In this document: piece by piece, positions 21,991 to 34,395 of the stretch
How positions within the stretch are numbered: the stretch's first letter is position 1
How the letters are laid out: each line of letters begins with the position of its first letter
Made by a program: the position numbers and the translations under genes
Notes under the pieces: model-generated
The model's input: only the letters and a program-made list of their open reading frames with translations
Databases searched by the model: none
What the model was told of the DNA's origin: nothing
Assembly (NCBI GenBank): GCA_014529385.2
Contig: CM043969.1
Coordinates: 69,140,676 to 69,204,675 of the forward strand
Reading direction: 5' to 3'
Source of the DNA: Adiantum capillus-veneris
Taxonomy: Eukaryota > Streptophyta > Polypodiopsida > Polypodiales > Pteridaceae
DNA length: 64,000 bases

Positions 21991-23830
21991 GGTTGACCCT
22001 TAGTGGTCGTTGGCAGCATGCAGTTGAACAGGCTTTTATTGCTTCCCCAAGAAAGGGTGGTAACAACAATGCAGTCACTTCCTATGGTTTTGCCGCGAGT
22101 GGAAAACCTTCTGTTCCTAATGCTTCTGCTGGAAGTAATTCGTCTAGAAATTCTAGTGATAAGGGAAAAAAGAAGATGCGCTGCCATTATTGTAAAGCTA
22201 ATGATCGCTTGATCAAGCAGTGTCCTAAGTTGAAGGCCAAAGAGGCTAAAAAGAAAGAAGGTGGTTCCACTGCAAATGCTAGTTCCACTACAAATGCAGC
22301 CATTGTTGAGTCTTTTGTGAAAGGAGACTGTGATGTTGTTGTTGATGCAGAATGGGCTTTTAGTGCAGAGTGCACTTACAATCCTGTTGTCCATGATGCA
22401 TGAATGTCAGTTGCTACATATTCACATGTGTGGTATTTTGATAATGGTGCTACAAAGCACATTACCTCACATCGTGAATTGTTCACCTCTCTTGAGTCTG
22501 TCCCTCATGGGAATTCAATCACTTGTGCCAACAATGCCTCTTATCCGTTTCAAAGGGTTGGAAATATTGTGCCTACTGTTGCAAATGGAAGTTCTTTCAC
22601 ACTTGTTGATGCAATTTATGTACTTGGGATCAAGAAGAATCTTTTGTCTGTATCTGCACTTGCTAGACTTGGACTTGTAGTCAAATTTGTGGATGAATGA
22701 TGTACAGTTCATGATCTCAGTTTTGGTGATGAAATTGTTGCATCTGGCCTTTTGTGCCATGGGCTATATAAGCTCACTTTGTATGACAAGTGTGGACAAA
22801 ATTTTGCAAATGCAGTTGCAGATTCAAGGGTTGTTTCAGATGCAAAACTATGGCATGCACGTTTTGGACATCTGAATTTTGCCAGTTTGCTGCGTTTGCA
22901 AAATCTGACATGGTTGCTTCTTTGCCACCTCTTGAAGCACCTGTCAAACATGTTTGTGAAGGTTGTATTTTGGGTAAGATGCAGCGTTCAAAGTTTCCAA
23001 AGGATGGTTCAGTTAGGGCCACATGCAGATTGCAGCTTGTGCATAGTGATGTTTGTGGACCCATGCAAACCCCGTCCTTGGGAAATTACCTTTACTTTGT
23101 GACTTTCATTGATGATTACTCCAGGAATGCATGGGTATTTCCGCTTAAAGCGAAGTCCGAAGTTTTTATGTGCTTCAAACAATTTTTGGCTATGGCTGAA
23201 AATGTATCAAAATGTACTATGGGCACCCTCCGTTCCGATCGAGGGGGGGAGTATATGTCTCATGAATTTAATGCATTTCTGGCTAGTCACGGGATAAAAC
23301 ACCAATGTACAGTGCCTTATACACCTCAGCCAAATGGTGTTGTTGAGAGGAAAAATAGGCCACTTACAACAATGGCACGATGTATGGTCAAAAGTCAAGC
23401 TTTGCCACATTCTTTTTGGCTTGAGGCCATCATGTGTGCCACTTATGTAGTTAACAGGTGTCCTATAAAAGCTTTGTAGTCTATTCCTCCATATGAAGCA
23501 TGGCATGATAGAAAGCCTTCTATTGAGCACATGCATGTTAGTTGTTTGACATATGCTTCGGTGCCACAATTACAGCGCAAAAAATTGGATTATAAGGCTG
23601 TCAAATGTATTTTTGTTGGTTATAGTGCTGAAAGCAAAGGATACAAGTTGTATCATCCGCAAACAAAACGTATTTTGGTTTCACGAAATGTAGGCTTTGT
23701 GGAAGATTCTGTTCAACCCTTGTTGTCATGTAGTAGAGATAGTAATGTAAGCTCACAGGACATTTATGACACTTTGTTGCCTCTTTGTACAGCCTATGGG
23801 GGTTTCCAAAAATGTTACAGATTAGCCTAA
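21978..23830 (+). pseudogene. Copia Gag C-terminus, protease and integrase
   Basis: Gag knuckle reads CHYCKANDRLIKQC; the usual Gly-His pair is replaced by Asp-Arg. The protease begins WYFDNGATKHIT (Asp-Asn-Gly-Ala for DSGA), followed by a stop at 22,701. Integrase: KLWHARFGHLN zinc region, CEGCILGK, VHSDVCGPM (Asp), TLRSDRGGEYMS (Asp) and PQPNGVVERKNRP (Glu), so the DDE residues remain, then the copia KAVKCIFVGYSAESKGYKLY block. A stop at 23,477 (AL-stop-SIPPYEAW) and a frameshift near 22,880 break it. Confidence 0.88.
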
Positions 23831-23939
23831 TACTGATGCAGATGTACATGATGTACTTGATGAGGAAAGGGATGAAAATGAGCAGGCTAGAGGTATGCCA
23901 AAATGGCTGGTGCTTACATCGTGTGACAGTAAATTGGAT

Positions 23940-24252
23940 GCACCTTTGTCGAGTTGTACTCTGGCCATGCATCTTATACATCAGATTGTTATGCTTTGGT
24001 TGTTTCTAGCTTACATGATGCTGAGGAACCTCTGTCTTTTGATGAAGCACAAAATTTAAAAAATTGGATGGCTGCCATGCAATCAGAATATGATGCACTT
24101 ATACAAAATGACACATGGACTTTATGTGATTTGCCTCCTGGCAAAAAGGCCATTGGTAAGAAGTGGGTTTACAAGTTGAAACGCAAGCCGGATGGTGAGA
24201 TTGATCTCCATAAGGCTCGACTTGTTGCAAAGAGTTATGCACAACAAAAAGT
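23940..24252 (+). pseudogene. Copia RT, first part
   Basis: NWMAAMQSEYDALIQNDTWT, then GKKAIGKKWVYKLKRKPDGE and ARLVAKSYAQQK: the standard copia RT opening. The frame ends abruptly at the left LTR of gypsy-B (24,253). Confidence 0.9.
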
Positions 24253-24916
24253 TGTAACATTTAATGGCCTAGTAACTTGTGTGTAGCGGAAAATAGCATG
24301 AACATAGTGAGCATTTTATTAGAGTAGATTCCTAATGAGCATAACAAGAGTGCTTGGGTGGAGAGAGCAACAAAAAGCATAACACCTAGTTAGATAGGCA
24401 TGAACAATACTTCAAAGAGAGAGAAATTAAGCTATTGACAACAGTTGTGGACCAGATTTACATGAAGCCGCTCCCCCCTCCAAAAGGCTTTGTATTATAG
24501 GTTTCCCCCATCAAGAGAGACATTTTACAATACAATTCTTTGTGTTCCTGCAATAACTAGCTAGTGCAATGAAGATGGAAGCTTCAAGCACTAAGCAAAA
24601 CACTTATAAAACACAACATCAATTTCCTCACGGTCTCAGACCCAAGACCTCACACACCTTTGAAGATGGTGAGAGCTAGCGGGGTATGAGAGTAGATTGA
24701 GAGGAAGGAGTAGTCTTACGAGAAAGATGTACATCTCCTCACATAATCACTCATATTAGCATAGCATAGCTTAGTAATTAGCATGGTAGAGGAGATGAGC
24801 ATGCATTGAAGCTTGGCTCTTGGTTGGATTTGCATCACAAAGCCAAGAGTTGTTGGTGGAGGCCTCCCTTCTCACAAGCTTGGAGTAGGTGATAAGCTTT
24901 CCATTAAAGCTTGATA

Positions 24917-24953
<37 letters not shown>

Positions 24954-25467
24954 TTCTTGCTTCACACATGAGTTTGTGTGTGAGTGTGTGAGATAATGCC
25001 TTTGAAAAATCAGCCCCCTCTCTCTCTTGGTCGACCCCTCATGCTATTTCCTCTTGCTGACAGCCCATTGGACCTCTCCAAGCTTAGCCAATAGGATTTC
25101 AGGAGCATAAGTGATAACCTTCTGACATGTGTCCCCCTTTCCCCTTTTGTGAGAGCTTTAGGTAATTAATTAATGCAACTAAACTCTCATTGGACCCCTT
25201 TGTCTCCTGGCCAATAGGAATAAGGCAAGCAATTGGGTTGTTGAATGCTCATTGGACCCTTGGGAGATTGTCCAATAGTCTTCTAGACAAAATAATTATT
25301 ATTGGTTCTTTTATTAAGTGTTTTTAAATTAATTAAACTAGATTTACTCTAGCCTAATTCTCATTGGTCCACCTCCATGGCCATCCAATAGGATTTGAGT
25401 ACACCTTGTGGGCATCTGGGCTAGGGAGCTGACATGTGTCCCTCATTCTCATTGTGTAAAGGAAGCT

Positions 25468-25526
<59 letters not shown>

Positions 25527-25912
25527 CTCTCTCATCCCCAACTTGCAAGGCTCGCCCCCTCCTATGTAGGAATCATGAAGACTTTTTGTACACACACAAA
25601 GCATCGAATTTTCCTAGTGTTTGACCTTTGGACACAACCTTTGAATTTTTGAACCTTAGAATTTTGGAAGTCTTATTGGAATGAACCTTAGGATCTTTAA
25701 AGCCCATTGTTGCACCTTGCTCTTTTGCAGATGCCCCCCCCCCCCCCCCCCCCCTTTGGATCCCTATTTTCCCTCCTTTGGATCCCTACTATGGCCGGTC
25801 TACTAGCTTAAACAATATTCTAGCTTTTTCTCCCCTGGTAAGTCCCCATATTAAATGATCAGTTTAACATGAGAAAATCATTTAGGAGAATTAGATATTA
25901 GTTATTATGACA
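24253..25912 (-). repeat. Gypsy-B 3' LTR
   Basis: 1660 bp. Carries long simple repeats: a (GA)n run near 24,918-24,951, a (GT)n run at about 25,471-25,523 and 21 Cs at 25,734-25,754. All are longer than in the partner LTR. Confidence 0.9.
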
Positions 25913-25959
25913 TTACCTCTCTCTTGAAAGCATCATTGGCATTGACAAGGTTTAGGTTT

Positions 25960-28541
25960 TCCCTTAATTGTATGCCTTGCATCTATCTAGCATCTTCAAA
26001 AGGATAATTCTTAAACTTAATAAGATATTGTCGGATAGTCTTACTGCCTCTTTATACCTTGTCTTCATGTCGGAGAATGTACTCGGGCTGCAACACCTCT
26101 TCTTGGTCCTCGATCTCCCGTGGGTCTTCAATAGTTGTTCTTGAGGTGGCTCTCCTTTGTAAGGCTTTAGTAGGCTCACATGGAAAGCATTTGTATGAGC
26201 CAATGGCTGGGAAACTTGAGTTGATAGGACATCTCATTGATTGGCCTAAGAATCTGGAAGGGACCATAGGACCTTTTTGCTAACTAAGCATAGTACTTTT
26301 GGTGTCCCATAGGGTTCTTGCCCGTCATGTGACTTAATCGAGCCTTGGGAAATTTAAGTAAGACCCAATCATTTCCTTTAAAGGCTTGGGCTCTTTTGTG
26401 CTTATCAGAATCAACCTTTTTCCTTTGTTGTGAGATAGAGATAGCATACATAATATTTTGGAAAGATTCTTGTAGGTCTCGGCTATACTCATCTGCAGCG
26501 AAGATCTTCCCGTGTACCTTAAGTAGCAGGGGAATTTTTTATCTTCCCTCAATTACCTCAAAAGGTGCTTTTCCATTGGAAGGATGTACAGTGTTGTTGT
26601 AGGCATAATCCACTAAGGGTAAGTACTTCTCCCATTGGGATCTTTGCTCTACTTCCATTACATAGGCTTTTAGTAGATCAAGAATTGTTAGTAGGTTAGC
26701 TATTTTACTTTGGCCATCCGTTTGCGAGTGATAGGCCCAAGAGAAGTTTAGCCTTGTGCCTAAATTCTTAAAAAGACCCTTCCAGAAATTGCTGGTCATT
26801 CTAGGATCTCTATCCGACACTATGGACATTGGCAAGCCATGGTACTTGAAGATTTGTGAAATGAAGAGGGTTGCCATTTGATGGGCTTTGATAGTCTTTT
26901 TGACAGGTATACAATGACCTTGTTTACTAAACCTGTCTACTATCGTCCATATTCCTGTATTCCCATGGATAGACTTAGGGAATCCAAAGATAAAATCCAT
27001 GGATATGATCTCCCATGGTGAATTAGGGATTGGCAAAGGTTGAAGCAATCCAGGTTGCTTCCCTCTATCAAACTTTGGTATACCACACATTTAGAAACAT
27101 ACTCTTGTATGTTTGCTTTCATGGTAGGCCAATAAAAATATGTTTCAATCCCTTTTAGGATAGACTGAATCCCTCTATGCGCTGCATAAGTAGGAGCATG
27201 AAATTCATACATTACTTTCTCATGCAGTGAGTTAGTAACGCATAGTCTATTGCCATAGAGAAGATAACCATATTGTAAGGTAAATGGTTCCTCTTTCTTC
27301 CCTAATGCAAGGGCTGAAATCACATCTCTAAAGTCAGGATCAATAGCATACTCATCTATCATAGAAGAGGAAACCGCATTCATTCGATTATGCTTGCCAG
27401 CAATGTGAGCAATATGAAAATGAAACTGTGAAAGGAAATTTTCCCACCTCATTTGTTTGTTGGAGATCTTGGTCTGCATCATCAAGTACTTAAGACTTTG
27501 GTGATCCGTCCACAGAATGAAAGGAGTCCCCAATAAATAGTGCTTCCATGAGTCTAAGGCATGTAAAACTGTGAGGAGTTCTTTTTCATATATGCCTAGA
27601 GCTTGCTCAACAGGATCAAGCCTTTGACTTTCATAGGCTATGGCGTGCCCTTCTTGGAGCAAAGCAGCTCCAAGGCAATCACCACAAGCATCACATTGGA
27701 CCTCAAATGGCTTTGAGAGATCCGGTAGTGTAAGCATAGGTTGAGAGATAAGCTTTTCTTTAAGCTTTTTGAAAGCATTGTTCTCCTTGGTAGACCATGT
27801 ATACCTAACTTTTTTGTTTGTTAGGTCATGTAATGGTCTCACAATTTGTGAGAACTTTTCTATGAAGCGTCTATAGTATACACACATACCTATAAAGCTT
27901 CTTAGTTCATGAAGATTCCTTGGTTTAGGTCATCCTTTTATTACCTCTTACTTTGATGGATCCATTTGGATGCCATCTTGAGAGATAATGTGACCTAAAT
28001 ATTGAATCTCTTGTAAGAAAAACTCGCTTTTCTTTCGATTAACATAAAGTTTATTCTCTCTTAAGACTTGAAATATTACCTCGAGGTGTTGCTTGTGTTC
28101 ATCTAGTGAATTAGAGTAGATGATAATATCATCAAAGAACACTCCAGTAAAGGTTTGGTGAGGCCTGAATAGCTTCTCCATCAAGCAGTTGAATGTGGTT
28201 GGTGCATTGATCAAGCCAAAAGGCATGACAATATATTCGTAAAAACCAAATGTAGTGCGAAATGTGGTCTTTACAATGTCTTGATTAACTATCCTTATTT
28301 GATGATAGCCACTTTTTAGGTCAATCCTACTGAAGTAGGTGGACCCTTGTAGCTTATCAAATAGGTCTTCTACCCGTGGAACGGGAAACCTATTCTTGAT
28401 AGTGATCCTATTTAGTGCTCTATACTCGACACACATACGATATGTGCCGTCTTTGTTTTGCACTAATAACATGAGTGAGCAAAATGGAGATGAGCTAGGC
28501 CTAACCATGCCCTTCTCAACTAACTCATGCACTTGCAGCAT
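25960..28541 (-). pseudogene. Gypsy-B Pol: RT, RNase H, integrase, chromodomain
   Basis: RT 28,541-27,948: RVEDLFDKLQGSTYFSRIDL, MPFGLINAPTTF and catalytic FFDDIIIYS. RNase H: DLSKPFEVQCDACGDCLGAA and LWTDHQSLKYLM. Integrase: YFYWPTMKANIQEYVSKCVV, SMDFIFGFP (Asp) and VSDRDPRMTSNFW (Asp), but the third position reads QTDGQSKIANLL with Lys where Glu is expected. The C-terminus has NAFHVSLLKPYKG, then PEYILRHEDK and, in the next frame, QYLIKFKNYPFEDAR-stop-M, a chromodomain that reads histone marks in chromoviruses. Frameshifts near 27,910, 26,940 and 26,300. Confidence 0.88.
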
Positions 28542-30851
28542 AATCTCCTCTTGTTGAGCTTGAGAAACTCTATAAGGAGGTTTATTAGGTAGTGAACTTC
28601 CTGGAAGAAGTTCAATTGCATGGTCATCATTGCCTCGTTTAGCAGGTAGTTCACAAGGGATGTGTCAATAAAAACATCTTGAAACCCCTTGAGAAAATTG
28701 GATAACTCTAATGCCTTGTGATTGTTTATATTTTCTTTTGCTAAAGCATTAGGTTCATTTTGAGAATCTTTAACAAAAATCATGTACACAAAAATAGAGC
28801 TCTTTATTGACTTATTGAAAGCTTGCGTATATACAATGGGTATGGTGTTACCCATTTCCTTAGCATCTATGTACATATCTTTTTCCGTGTACTTAAAGTA
28901 GATTTTCCTTTCAAGGAATTTAACATTGGCAGCCATGAGATGAAACCATGGCGCCCCTAGGATTACATCCTCATGCTTGAGAGGAGGGATAAAGAAGTCC
29001 TCTTTGTCCACATAGCTTTGGACATGGAGCCTCAATTTATCGATTAAGGAAGTGATTGAAGCTTCTTGCCCCTTGAAAGCACCATCTGTGGGTAGGACAT
29101 CTCCCATCTCATAGGCTTGTATGCCTAGGTTGGTGGCCAACTTTGTGGATATGAAATTGTGAGTAGAACCAGGATCAAAGAGAATAAAACCATCATGTTC
29201 TCTTACCTTTCCCCAAGCATGGCATAGAGGAGATCCTTTGTGGCGAGTTTCCTCCTCTTGGATTTCGACCAAGGTAGCTCTAGAAGGCTCATGGTGGGTA
29301 TTCTTTTGGGGACAAGTGCAGTACGCATGCCCTTGCTCGCCGCACTTGAAACAACGGTTATCCTTGTGATAACGCTCAAGTTCTTTAGGAGAGAGTTTGT
29401 TTTTGCCTTTGTAGACTCCCTTCTCCTTAGCTTTGTTGTTATTGGAATTGCCCTTAGGAGAATTTTGGACATTGTCCTTCCCCTTAGGCTCATTGGAACC
29501 CTTGTTTTCCGTGGGCTTAAGATTTCTCTTAGCCCCTGTTTGGAAATTGATTTGAGAAGCCACCATAGTATGGTGTATAACTGCAAATATGGTGCGTGGC
29601 CTTTGGGAGTTGACATACTCCGCCATTTCTTTGGTTAAGCCCACAAAAAATTGTTGTTTTTTCTCTCCAAAATCCATCTTTTTGAAGATAGTGGCTTTGA
29701 GATGTAAATCCCAAAACTTGTCTACATATTTGTGAATGGATTTGTAGGGAGAGAGCTTCAAGCTTTGCCATTTGGTGAGTACTTTGTCTTTGGCATCGGT
29801 GGCCAAAAACTGCTTCATGATGGAAGCTTTAAGAGCTTCATGATGGAAGCTCTTAAAGCTTTCCATGTTTGTGGAGCTTCACCGTTGTGCTGTAGGCTAG
29901 ACCACCATTGCTTGGCGGACTTTTGAAAATGCATAGATACATGGCATAGCTTAGAGGACTCCGTGAAGCCCTCATCTCAAAACGCTGCATCCAATTGTTG
30001 GATAAAGGCCAAGACTTTGTCTGTAGCACCAAAGGTGCCATTGTAGGTAAGGAAAGAGATGCTCTTTCCTCCCTCTTTGAACTTCTTGAGCTTGGACGAC
30101 CTCTTCCATGTGGCATAGGATTTCCTATGGCCCCTTCTTTTTCATGGTTCAAAAGTTGCACCATCGCTTTCTTTAGAAGATGAAGAATTTGAGAAACTTG
30201 GAGAAGAGGGTGACCTCTTTCTCGCCTTTTTCTTGCCTTGGTTCTCTTTGTCCGCACCATCACTTTATATAAGAGGAAGAGGATGAAGAAGATGGAGAAG
30301 AGGGTATCCTCTTTCTCACCTTTTTCTTCTCTTGCTTTTTGTCATCCCTCTTTGAATTATGGTGTGGAGAAGTGTGCGATGGTCTTCTCCACTTAGGAGG
30401 TGATGGAGAGCATTTTGCCTGCCGTCTTCCTAGAGCCATCTCCGCTGAGGTGACATGAGACTCACTTATTTTCTTGTTCCTTCGGCTAGGGCTCTTGACT
30501 TCTCCTGTGGGAAGGAGGCGCGTCATCAAGAAGAAAATTTTTGAGCCCTTCGTATGGATCCTCTTCTTCTTCCCAAATCAGAGAGAGGCCTCTTTTGGGA
30601 GTCTTGCAAGGAGGCTTCCTAGGTACTCTCTCGTCATGGTGGGGAGTTTGGAGAATCCCATGAGTATGAAGCTGCCGTTGCACTTCACTTTGGAGGGATG
30701 GATTGCCCATGGCTTGTTGAAGCCTAGAAACAAGGTAGTTAACAAGCATAGGGGCATCATTAGTAGCCTGCTCATTAGCAAAATCAAAGCTATCAATATT
30801 AATTTCACTCTCTTTACTATTGTCAGCCATTCTAACAATTTTTAGGTGCAA
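28520..30851 (-). pseudogene. Gypsy-B Gag and protease
   Basis: Starts MADNSKESEINIDSFDFANE near 30,830, followed by an S/K-rich basic region (30,529-30,260) and a 448-residue frame, 29,866-28,520. That frame has capsid HKYVDKFWDLHLKATIF, zinc knuckle CFKCGEQGHAYCTC and retropepsin FILFDPGSTHNFIS, with EDVILGAPWF in the C-lobe. The DPGS catalytic form is common in plant chromoviruses. Frameshifts separate the first three segments. A local duplication of CATGATGGAAGCT occurs near 29,817-29,850. Confidence 0.85.
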
Positions 30852-31234
30852 TATTTTTAAGTGTACTTTGGTACTTCAAGTCCTAGTTTCTACTCCTCTT
30901 TACCCTTTAGAAAAAGCACTCAAGCTATTGTACCCGTGGCTTGAATACCATTAATTGCAAGGAATAGAAGAGAGGGTCTTTCAACACCAAAATAGCACCA
31001 GCTGCCTGTCAAGCTTCTAATAGCTCAATAGTGGTTAAGCGGTAGGCAAGCCCTGTAGGACTCCACTATTAAGACCATAGATCTCGACGGTGATACCCCG
31101 TTATCTGCACGAAGACAGGCGCACTGCAAGGCTGAAAAATCCCTATTCGACTTACTCATTTGCAATTGATAATAACAACCATTTATAGCTAGCTTGAGGA
31201 CCTCCGTTCTTGAGCAAGAAAAGAGAAACCTTGT

Positions 31235-31246
31235 GCTCTGATACCA
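31235..31246 (-). other. Primer binding site for initiator tRNA-Met (gypsy-B)
   Basis: The minus strand reads TGGTATCAGAGC immediately inside the 5' LTR, the exact complement of plant initiator tRNA-Met 3' sequence. It proves the minus orientation and the LTR boundary at 31,248. Confidence 0.92.
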
Positions 31247-31247
31247 A

Positions 31248-32837
31248 TGTAACATTGAATGGCCTAGTAACTAGTATGTAGCGGAAAATAGCATGAACAT
31301 AGTGAGCATTCCATTAGAGTAGATTCCTAATGAGCATAACAAGAGTGCTTGGGTGGAGAGAGCAACAAAAATCATAACACCTAGTTAGATAGGCATGAAC
31401 AATACTTCAAAAGAGAGAGAAATTAAGCTATTGACAACAGTTGAGTACCGGATTTACATGAGCCGGTCCCCCCTCCAAAAGGCTTTGTATTATAGGTTTC
31501 CCCCATCAAGAGAGACATTTTACAATACAATTCTTTGTGTTCCTGCAATAACTAGCTAGTGCAATGAATATGGAATCTTCAAGCACTAAGCAAAACACTT
31601 ATAAAACACAACATCAATTCACTCACGGTCTCAAACCCAAGACCTCACACACCTTTGAAGATGGTGAGAGCTAGCGGGGTATGAGAGTAGATTGAGAGGA
31701 AGGAGTAGTCTTACAAGAAAGATGTACATCTCCTCACATAATCACTCATATTAGCATAGCATAGCTTAGTAATTAGCATGGTAGAGGAGATGAGCATGCA
31801 TTGAAGCTTGGCTCTTGGTTGGATTTGCATCACAAAGCCAAGAGTTGTTGGTGTAGGCCTCCCTTCTCACAAGCTTGGAGTAGGTGATAAGCTTTCCATT
31901 AAAGCTTGAGAAGGAGAGAGAGAGTCTTCTTGATTCACCCATGAGCTTGTGTGTGAGTGTGTGAGATAATTCCTTTGAAAAATCAGCCCCCCCTCTCTCT
32001 CTCTTGGTCGACCCCTCATGCTATTTCCTCTTGCGGACACCCCATTGGACCTCTCCAGGCTTAGCCAATAGGTTTTCAGGAGCATAAGTCATAGCCTTCT
32101 GACATGTGTCCCCCTTTTCCCTTTTGTGAGAGATTTAGATAATAATTAATGAAACTAAACTCTCATTGGACCCCCTTGTCTCCTGGCCAATAGGAATCAG
32201 GCAAGCCATTGGGCTGTTGAATGCTCATTGGACCTCTTGAGAGACTGTCCAATAGTCTTCTAGAGAGAATAATTCTTATTGGTTCTTTTATTAAGTTTTT
32301 TTAAAATTAATTAAACTAGATTTACTCTAGCCTAATTCTCATTGGTCCACCTCCATGGCCATCCAATAGGATTTGAGTACATCTTGTGGGCATTTGGGCT
32401 AGGGAGCTGACATGTGTCCCTCATTCCCTTTGTGTAAAGGAAGCTTGTGAGAGTGTGTGTGTATGTGTGTGTGTTTCTCTCTCATCCCCAACTTGCAAGG
32501 CTCGCCCCTCCTATGTAGGACTCATGAAGACTTTTTGTACACACAAAAAGCATCCAATTTTCCTAGTGTTTGACCTTTGGACACAACCTTTGAATTTTTG
32601 AACCTTAGCATTTTTGGAAGTCTTAATGGACTGAACCTTAGGGTCTTTAAAGCCCATTGTTGCACCTTGCTCTTTTCCAGATGCCCCCCCCCCCCCCCCC
32701 CTTTGGATCCCTACTGTGGCCGGTCTACCAGCTTAACCAATATTCTAGCTTTTTCTCCCCTGGCAATTCCCCATATTAAATGATTAGTTTAACATGAGAA
32801 AATCATTTAGGAGAATTAGATATTAGTTATTATGACA
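31248..32837 (-). repeat. Gypsy-B 5' LTR
   Basis: 1590 bp, highly similar to 24,253-25,912. The GA run is only about 14 bp (31,911-31,924), GT about 22 bp (32,453-32,475) and poly-C 18 bp (32,684-32,701). Confidence 0.9.
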
Positions 32838-34104
32838 AAATGCATAGATTATGAAGAGAATTTTGCTCCCACTTGTTGTATGACTACTGTGCATTTTCTA
32901 TGTGCATTGGCAGCTCATTTTGGTTGGGATGTACATCAATCAGACATTGTTACTGCTTTCTTGAATGGTGACATATTTGAGGAAGTTTATGTAACGCAGC
33001 CTCGCAGTTTTGTCAAGAAAGGACAAGAGGACAAAGTGTGAAGATGTAAGAAGGCTTTGTATGGGTTGAAGCAATCTCCTTGTGCTTGGTATGAGAAAGC
33101 TGACGCTCATTTGGTCAAACGAGGCTTTCGTAACAACAGAAAGCACATTGTATGTAAAGCATGAGGGTGATGTACTTCTCATTGTGGTTCTTTACATAGA
33201 TGATCTGCTAATCACTGGACCAAATGAGAGATGAAAGATTTGGGACTGTTGCATCATTACTTGGGTATAAAATTTAAGCAGTGTGATGGTGGTATTGCCT
33301 TGTGTCAAAAAAGTTACATAGAGACATTGCTATGTAAGTTTGGACTTGAGGATTGCAAACCTATTGCCACTCCCATGGAAACAAGTTTAAAATTGAGTCT
33401 TCATGATGCTGGCAATCTTGCTAATGTCACTCTTTGCCAAACTGTTGTTGGCTGTCTCATTTATGAATGCAACACGATGTCGAATATTCAGTTCGCAGTC
33501 TCACACATCATCAAATTTATGCATAGCCGAGGGTCTAGGCATTGGCAGACTGTCAAGAGGATTTTCCACTACCTTAGTGGCGCTTTACATCTTGGCTTTT
33601 TTTATCCCAAGGGGGATCATTGCTGCCAAACTTACATTCTTTTTCAGACTCAGATTGGGCTAGTTGTTTTGGCACGCGAGTGTCTACAAGTGTTTTTTTT
33701 TTCATGCTTGGTAGTTCATGTATATCATGGTTGAGAAAGAAGCAACCTACTGTGGCCACTTCTAGTTGTGAGGTTGAGTACAGGGCACTCTTCACAGCTA
33801 CGGTTGAGTGTGTATGGCTTAGACGCCTTATGGCTGATTTGGGTGTTGGATAGGACAATGCCAACACTATCTACACTGACAGTCAGAGTGCATTGGCAAT
33901 TGCAAGGAACCCAATTTTTCATGCTCGCACAAAGCACATTGAGGTGCATTACCACTATGTCAGGGAGAGGCTCTTAGCAGGAGGGATCAGCTTGGCTTAT
34001 GTGCCAACACAGGACAACCTTGCACACCTTTTCACAAAGGCATTGTCTCATGAGAAGCTTGAAGCTTTCCAAAAAGCTTTGGGCTTACTCCCCTTTGTGG
34101 ACTG
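32838..34104 (+). pseudogene. Copia RT (second part) and RNase H
   Basis: Resumes KCIDYEENFAP, then GWDVHQSDIVTAFLNGDIFE and the catalytic VVLYIDDLLITG near 33,190-33,215. MKDLGLLHHYLGIKFKQ follows, then RNase H: SWLRKKQPTVATSSCEVEYR, TDSQSALAIARNPIFHARTK and HIEVHYHYVRE. Ends ALGLLPFVD-stop at 34,104. Stops at 33,039 and 33,851 and a frameshift near 33,640 disrupt it. Confidence 0.88.
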
Positions 34105-34180
34105 ATCATGTCCTCAGGACATGGCACTTCCCTTTACTCATGTGCCAGCTCTCGTTCACCACATCACTCCAAGGGGGATT

Positions 34181-34395
34181 TGTTACCATATACATGTGGT
34201 AGTGAACACACTAGGACCACCAGGGCATTTTTCCCCTCTTTAGGAGGGTTTTCCCCCATGCATTGCATATACACCCATCACTCTAGGGTTGTCTATCTTT
34301 CCATTGCACACTAAGTAACACACTCTCAGTTGTGTGCTTTGAGCTTCCTTCGTCTTCTCCAAGCTGTGTGTTTCTCTGCAACCCGAATTCCAACA
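34181..34395 (+). repeat. Copia 3' LTR (215 bp)
   Basis: Begins TGTTACCATATACATG right after the purine tract CCAAGGGGGATT and ends GAATTCCAACA. A short TG..CA LTR is typical of copia. No matching 5' LTR occurs in the window. Confidence 0.75.

Larger units (their letters stand above)
24253..32837 (-). mobile_element. Chromovirus gypsy-B, complete with two LTRs, nested in copia RT
   Basis: The minus-strand element runs from 5' LTR 32,837-31,248 through the PBS, Gag, protease, RT, RNase H, integrase and chromodomain to a purine tract AAGAGAGAGG and 3' LTR 25,912-24,253. LTRs start TGTCATAATAAC and end GTTACA. Host flanks are AAAGT (left) and AAATG (right), an imperfect target duplication. The same family forms the gypsy-C array. 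Confidence 0.92.
21978..34395 (+). mobile_element. Ty1/copia element, split by gypsy-B, 5' truncated
   Basis: Copia order Gag-protease-integrase-RT-RNase H on the plus strand, in two halves: about 22,000-24,252 and 32,838-34,395. The RT reading frame is cut after VAKSYAQQK and resumes at CIDYEENFAP 8.6 kb later. A short 3' LTR is present; the 5' LTR and Gag N-terminus are missing where gypsy-A begins. Several stops make it inactive. Confidence 0.9.

Noticed and set aside
21810..22394. 194-codon minus-strand ORF as one protein
   Set aside because: Its first half is antisense to copia Gag; only the part below about 22,000 belongs to gypsy-A.
25734..25754. Poly-C run as an assembly gap or artefact
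   Set aside because: The partner LTR has a matching run at 32,684-32,701, so it is a real, inherited tract.
28520..29866. DPGS protease motif as a lost catalytic site in gypsy-B and gypsy-C
   Set aside because: Asp-Pro-Gly-Ser/Ala is a common catalytic form in plant chromoviruses, so it is not a lesion.
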